Of a stretch of DNA of 15,952 bases, positions 15,071-15,952 are shown piece after piece. Position 1 is the stretch's first letter. Each line of letters begins with the position of its first letter. The notes beneath the pieces are model-generated. The model ran no database searches and had not been told where the DNA came from. It worked only from the letters and a program-made list of their open reading frames with translations. Position numbers and translations under genes: made by a program. Source of the stretch: an uncultured Bacteroides sp. (GTDB lineage Bacteria > Bacteroidota > Bacteroidia > Bacteroidales > Bacteroidaceae). The stretch covers positions 1-15,952 of the forward strand of contig URDR01000072.1 of assembly GCA_900546645.1 (NCBI GenBank). The letters run 5' to 3'.

Positions 15071-15078
15071 AGACCCCT
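15043..15078 (+). promoter_or_regulatory. Second stem interlocked with the ilvE terminator
   Basis: AGGGGTCT (15043-15050, inside the terminator loop) is a perfect 8-bp complement of AGACCCCT (15071-15078, just after the T-run). The two stems cross each other, so the RNA can form either a pseudoknot (if the outer A-U pairs of the terminator open) or one of two alternative hairpins. The downstream gene starts at 15099. The geometry would suit conditional termination or an mRNA 3'-end structure. Confidence 0.5.
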
Positions 15079-15098
15079 GAAACTAAATCTATTATATT

Positions 15099-15707
15099 AT
15101 GTTGAAACGGAATTTTGAATTGCGGACGATGGCTCGTGTAAGTTTGTCCGGACAATGGCTCACGGCGGCTTTGGTTACATTGATTTATGTACTGATTGCA
15201 GGAGGATGCGGAGCGATTCCTTTTGTAGGTTCTCTTCTTTCCTTTCTTATTGTAGCTCCCTTAGTGTATGGCTATAATGTGATTTTTTTGGAACTTCACC
15301 GTGAAAACAAACCAATGGAATTGGCTCGGCTTTTCGACGGATTTAATGATTTCGGACGCATTGGCGGAACCATGATTCTGAGTCAGATTTACATTGTTTT
15401 GTGGATGTTCTTGTTGATTATTCCAGGTATTGTAAAAAGCTACTCGTATGCGCTGACTCCTTACATACTGAAAGACCATCCGGAACTGAAGTTTAATGCT
15501 GCCATTGAAGAAAGTATGCGAATGATGAACGGTTATAAGATGAAGCTGTTTTTGCTTGACTTGAGTTTCATCGGCTGGGCTTTGCTGACCATTCTGACTT
15601 TTGGTATCGGTGTCTTGTTTCTTGAACCCTATGTGTCGGCGTCGCGTGCTGCTTTCTATGAAGATTTGAAAGCAGAGTTGAGCGAAAGTCTGAAAGAAGA
15701 AGCGTAA
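15099..15707 (+). CDS. DUF975 family integral membrane protein
   Basis: 202-aa inner-membrane protein with about four to five hydrophobic segments (near residues 22-36, 40-60, 93-115, 150-180). It matches the DUF975 pattern well: an N-terminal charged LKRNFELRTMAR stretch, a central GNxxR-like FNDFGRIGG, SYSYALTPYILKDHPEL, a cytoplasmic helix with EESMRMMNGYKMKLF, the LDLSFIGWALLTILTFGIG core, and the terminal ASRAAFYEDLK. Function is unknown for the family. It follows ilvE after the interlocked terminator structure, so its transcription may depend on readthrough; no TAnnTTTG box is visible in the 15008-15098 gap. The palindromic repeat array begins 20 bases after its stop. Confidence 0.88.
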   Translation: MLKRNFELRTMARVSLSGQWLTAALVTLIYVLIAGGCGAIPFVGSLLSFLIVAPLVYGYNVIFLELHRENKPMELARLFDGFNDFGRIGGTMILSQIYIVLWMFLLIIPGIVKSYSYALTPYILKDHPELKFNAAIEESMRMMNGYKMKLFLLDLSFIGWALLTILTFGIGVLFLEPYVSASRAAFYEDLKAELSESLKEEA

Positions 15708-15727
15708 GAATGTCTTTGTCTGTGCAG

Positions 15728-15835
15728 AGAACTTTCACCGGAGTACCCGAGTACTTTCGTTGAAGTACTAGAGTACTCTTGGCAAAGTACTGGAGTACTC
15801 TCGGCAAAGTACTGGAGTACTCCGGCGGAAGTTCT
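15728..15835. repeat. Palindromic 22-bp tandem repeat array forming one long hairpin
   Basis: Four 22-bp units start at 15741, 15763, 15785 and 15807, the best two reading AAGTACTGGAGTACTC plus six bases; a fifth stretch at 15829-15850 is degenerate. Each unit holds two copies of the self-complementary hexamer AGTACT or a near variant. The entire 108-bp block is also an imperfect inverted repeat centred near 15781: 15728-15757 pairs with 15806-15835 at 27 of 30 positions (one G-T), and the inner AGTACT copies at 15764-15769/15794-15799 and 15772-15777/15786-15791 pair in the same register. No T-run follows. Confidence 0.8.
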
Positions 15836-15850
15836 GACAAAACTTGTGCA

Positions 15851-15952
15851 GTTTAACCCCCTTTAGCTGGCTACTTTTCTTGATATTAAGCTGATAACCG
15901 ATTTGACAAGCTTATAAAATCATAGAAAAACATATAGAATCCTATAATTTAT
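15851..15952. other. AT-rich end of window, nothing recognised
   Basis: After the repeat array the last 102 bases contain no open frame of note, no TAnnTTTG box and only a weak TAAGCT/AGCTTA inverted match. It is probably intergenic sequence leading to a gene outside the window. Confidence 0.5.

Noticed and set aside
15728..15835. The long hairpin as an intrinsic terminator of the DUF975 gene.
   Set aside because: No T-run follows either end, and the stem is far longer and more interrupted than a terminator; kept as a repeat element instead.
15568..15840. Minus-strand open frame crossing the DUF975 gene end and the repeat array.
   Set aside because: Its coding would come from the antisense of a well-conserved gene and from the palindromic repeats; no domain or start signal supports it.
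15741..15850. The repeat array as a CRISPR.
   Set aside because: The units are contiguous 22-bp copies with no unique spacers of constant length and no cas genes nearby.

Overview
The window looks like a chromosomal segment from a Bacteroidota gut-type bacterium, probably Bacteroidaceae (Bacteroides or Phocaeicola-like). Three things point there. The gene repertoire includes a fused aspartokinase/homoserine dehydrogenase followed by a phosphoglycerate-mutase-like gene and thrC. Most starts lack a clear Shine-Dalgarno and sit in A-rich leaders. Several genes are preceded by the Bacteroides-type -7 box TAnnTTTG. Species cannot be fixed from the sequence alone. Nothing indicates phage, transposon or CRISPR content.

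Layout. 60-3142 (minus strand): a TonB-dependent outer-membrane receptor, preceded on the same strand by a LuxR-type regulator with a degenerate receiver domain; a 25-bp dyad lies between them where an activator operator would be expected. 3254-8562 (plus strand): a threonine operon with its own promoter, an unlisted 29-codon threonine-rich leader peptide, an attenuator-like set of hairpins, then thrA (fused), a phosphoglycerate-mutase-like probable homoserine kinase, and thrC, closed by a strong bidirectional terminator. 8590-10689 (minus strand): a cytidylate-kinase-like protein and a MATE exporter. 10796-12172 (plus strand): a secreted subtilisin-family protease, divergent from the exporter. 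12376-13894: xseA-xseB, the two subunits of exonuclease VII. 13988-15707: a branched-chain aminotransferase and a DUF975 membrane protein, separated by a terminator whose stem is interlocked with a second perfect stem. 15728-15835: an array of 22-bp palindromic units that folds as one long imperfect hairpin.

How the genes fit together. The thr operon carries aspartate to threonine apart from the aspartate-semialdehyde dehydrogenase step (not in this window); threonine feeds isoleucine, whose last step is the aminotransferase at 13988-15007. The receptor and LuxR gene form a probable regulated uptake unit of unknown ligand. The remaining genes are housekeeping or envelope functions without an evident common pathway.

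The least ordinary signals are non-coding: the thr leader/attenuator, the interlocking stems at 15022-15078, the palindromic array at the right end, the dyad between the LuxR and receptor genes, and a composite stem-loop before xseA. All protein functions are inferred from reading motifs; no database search was run.
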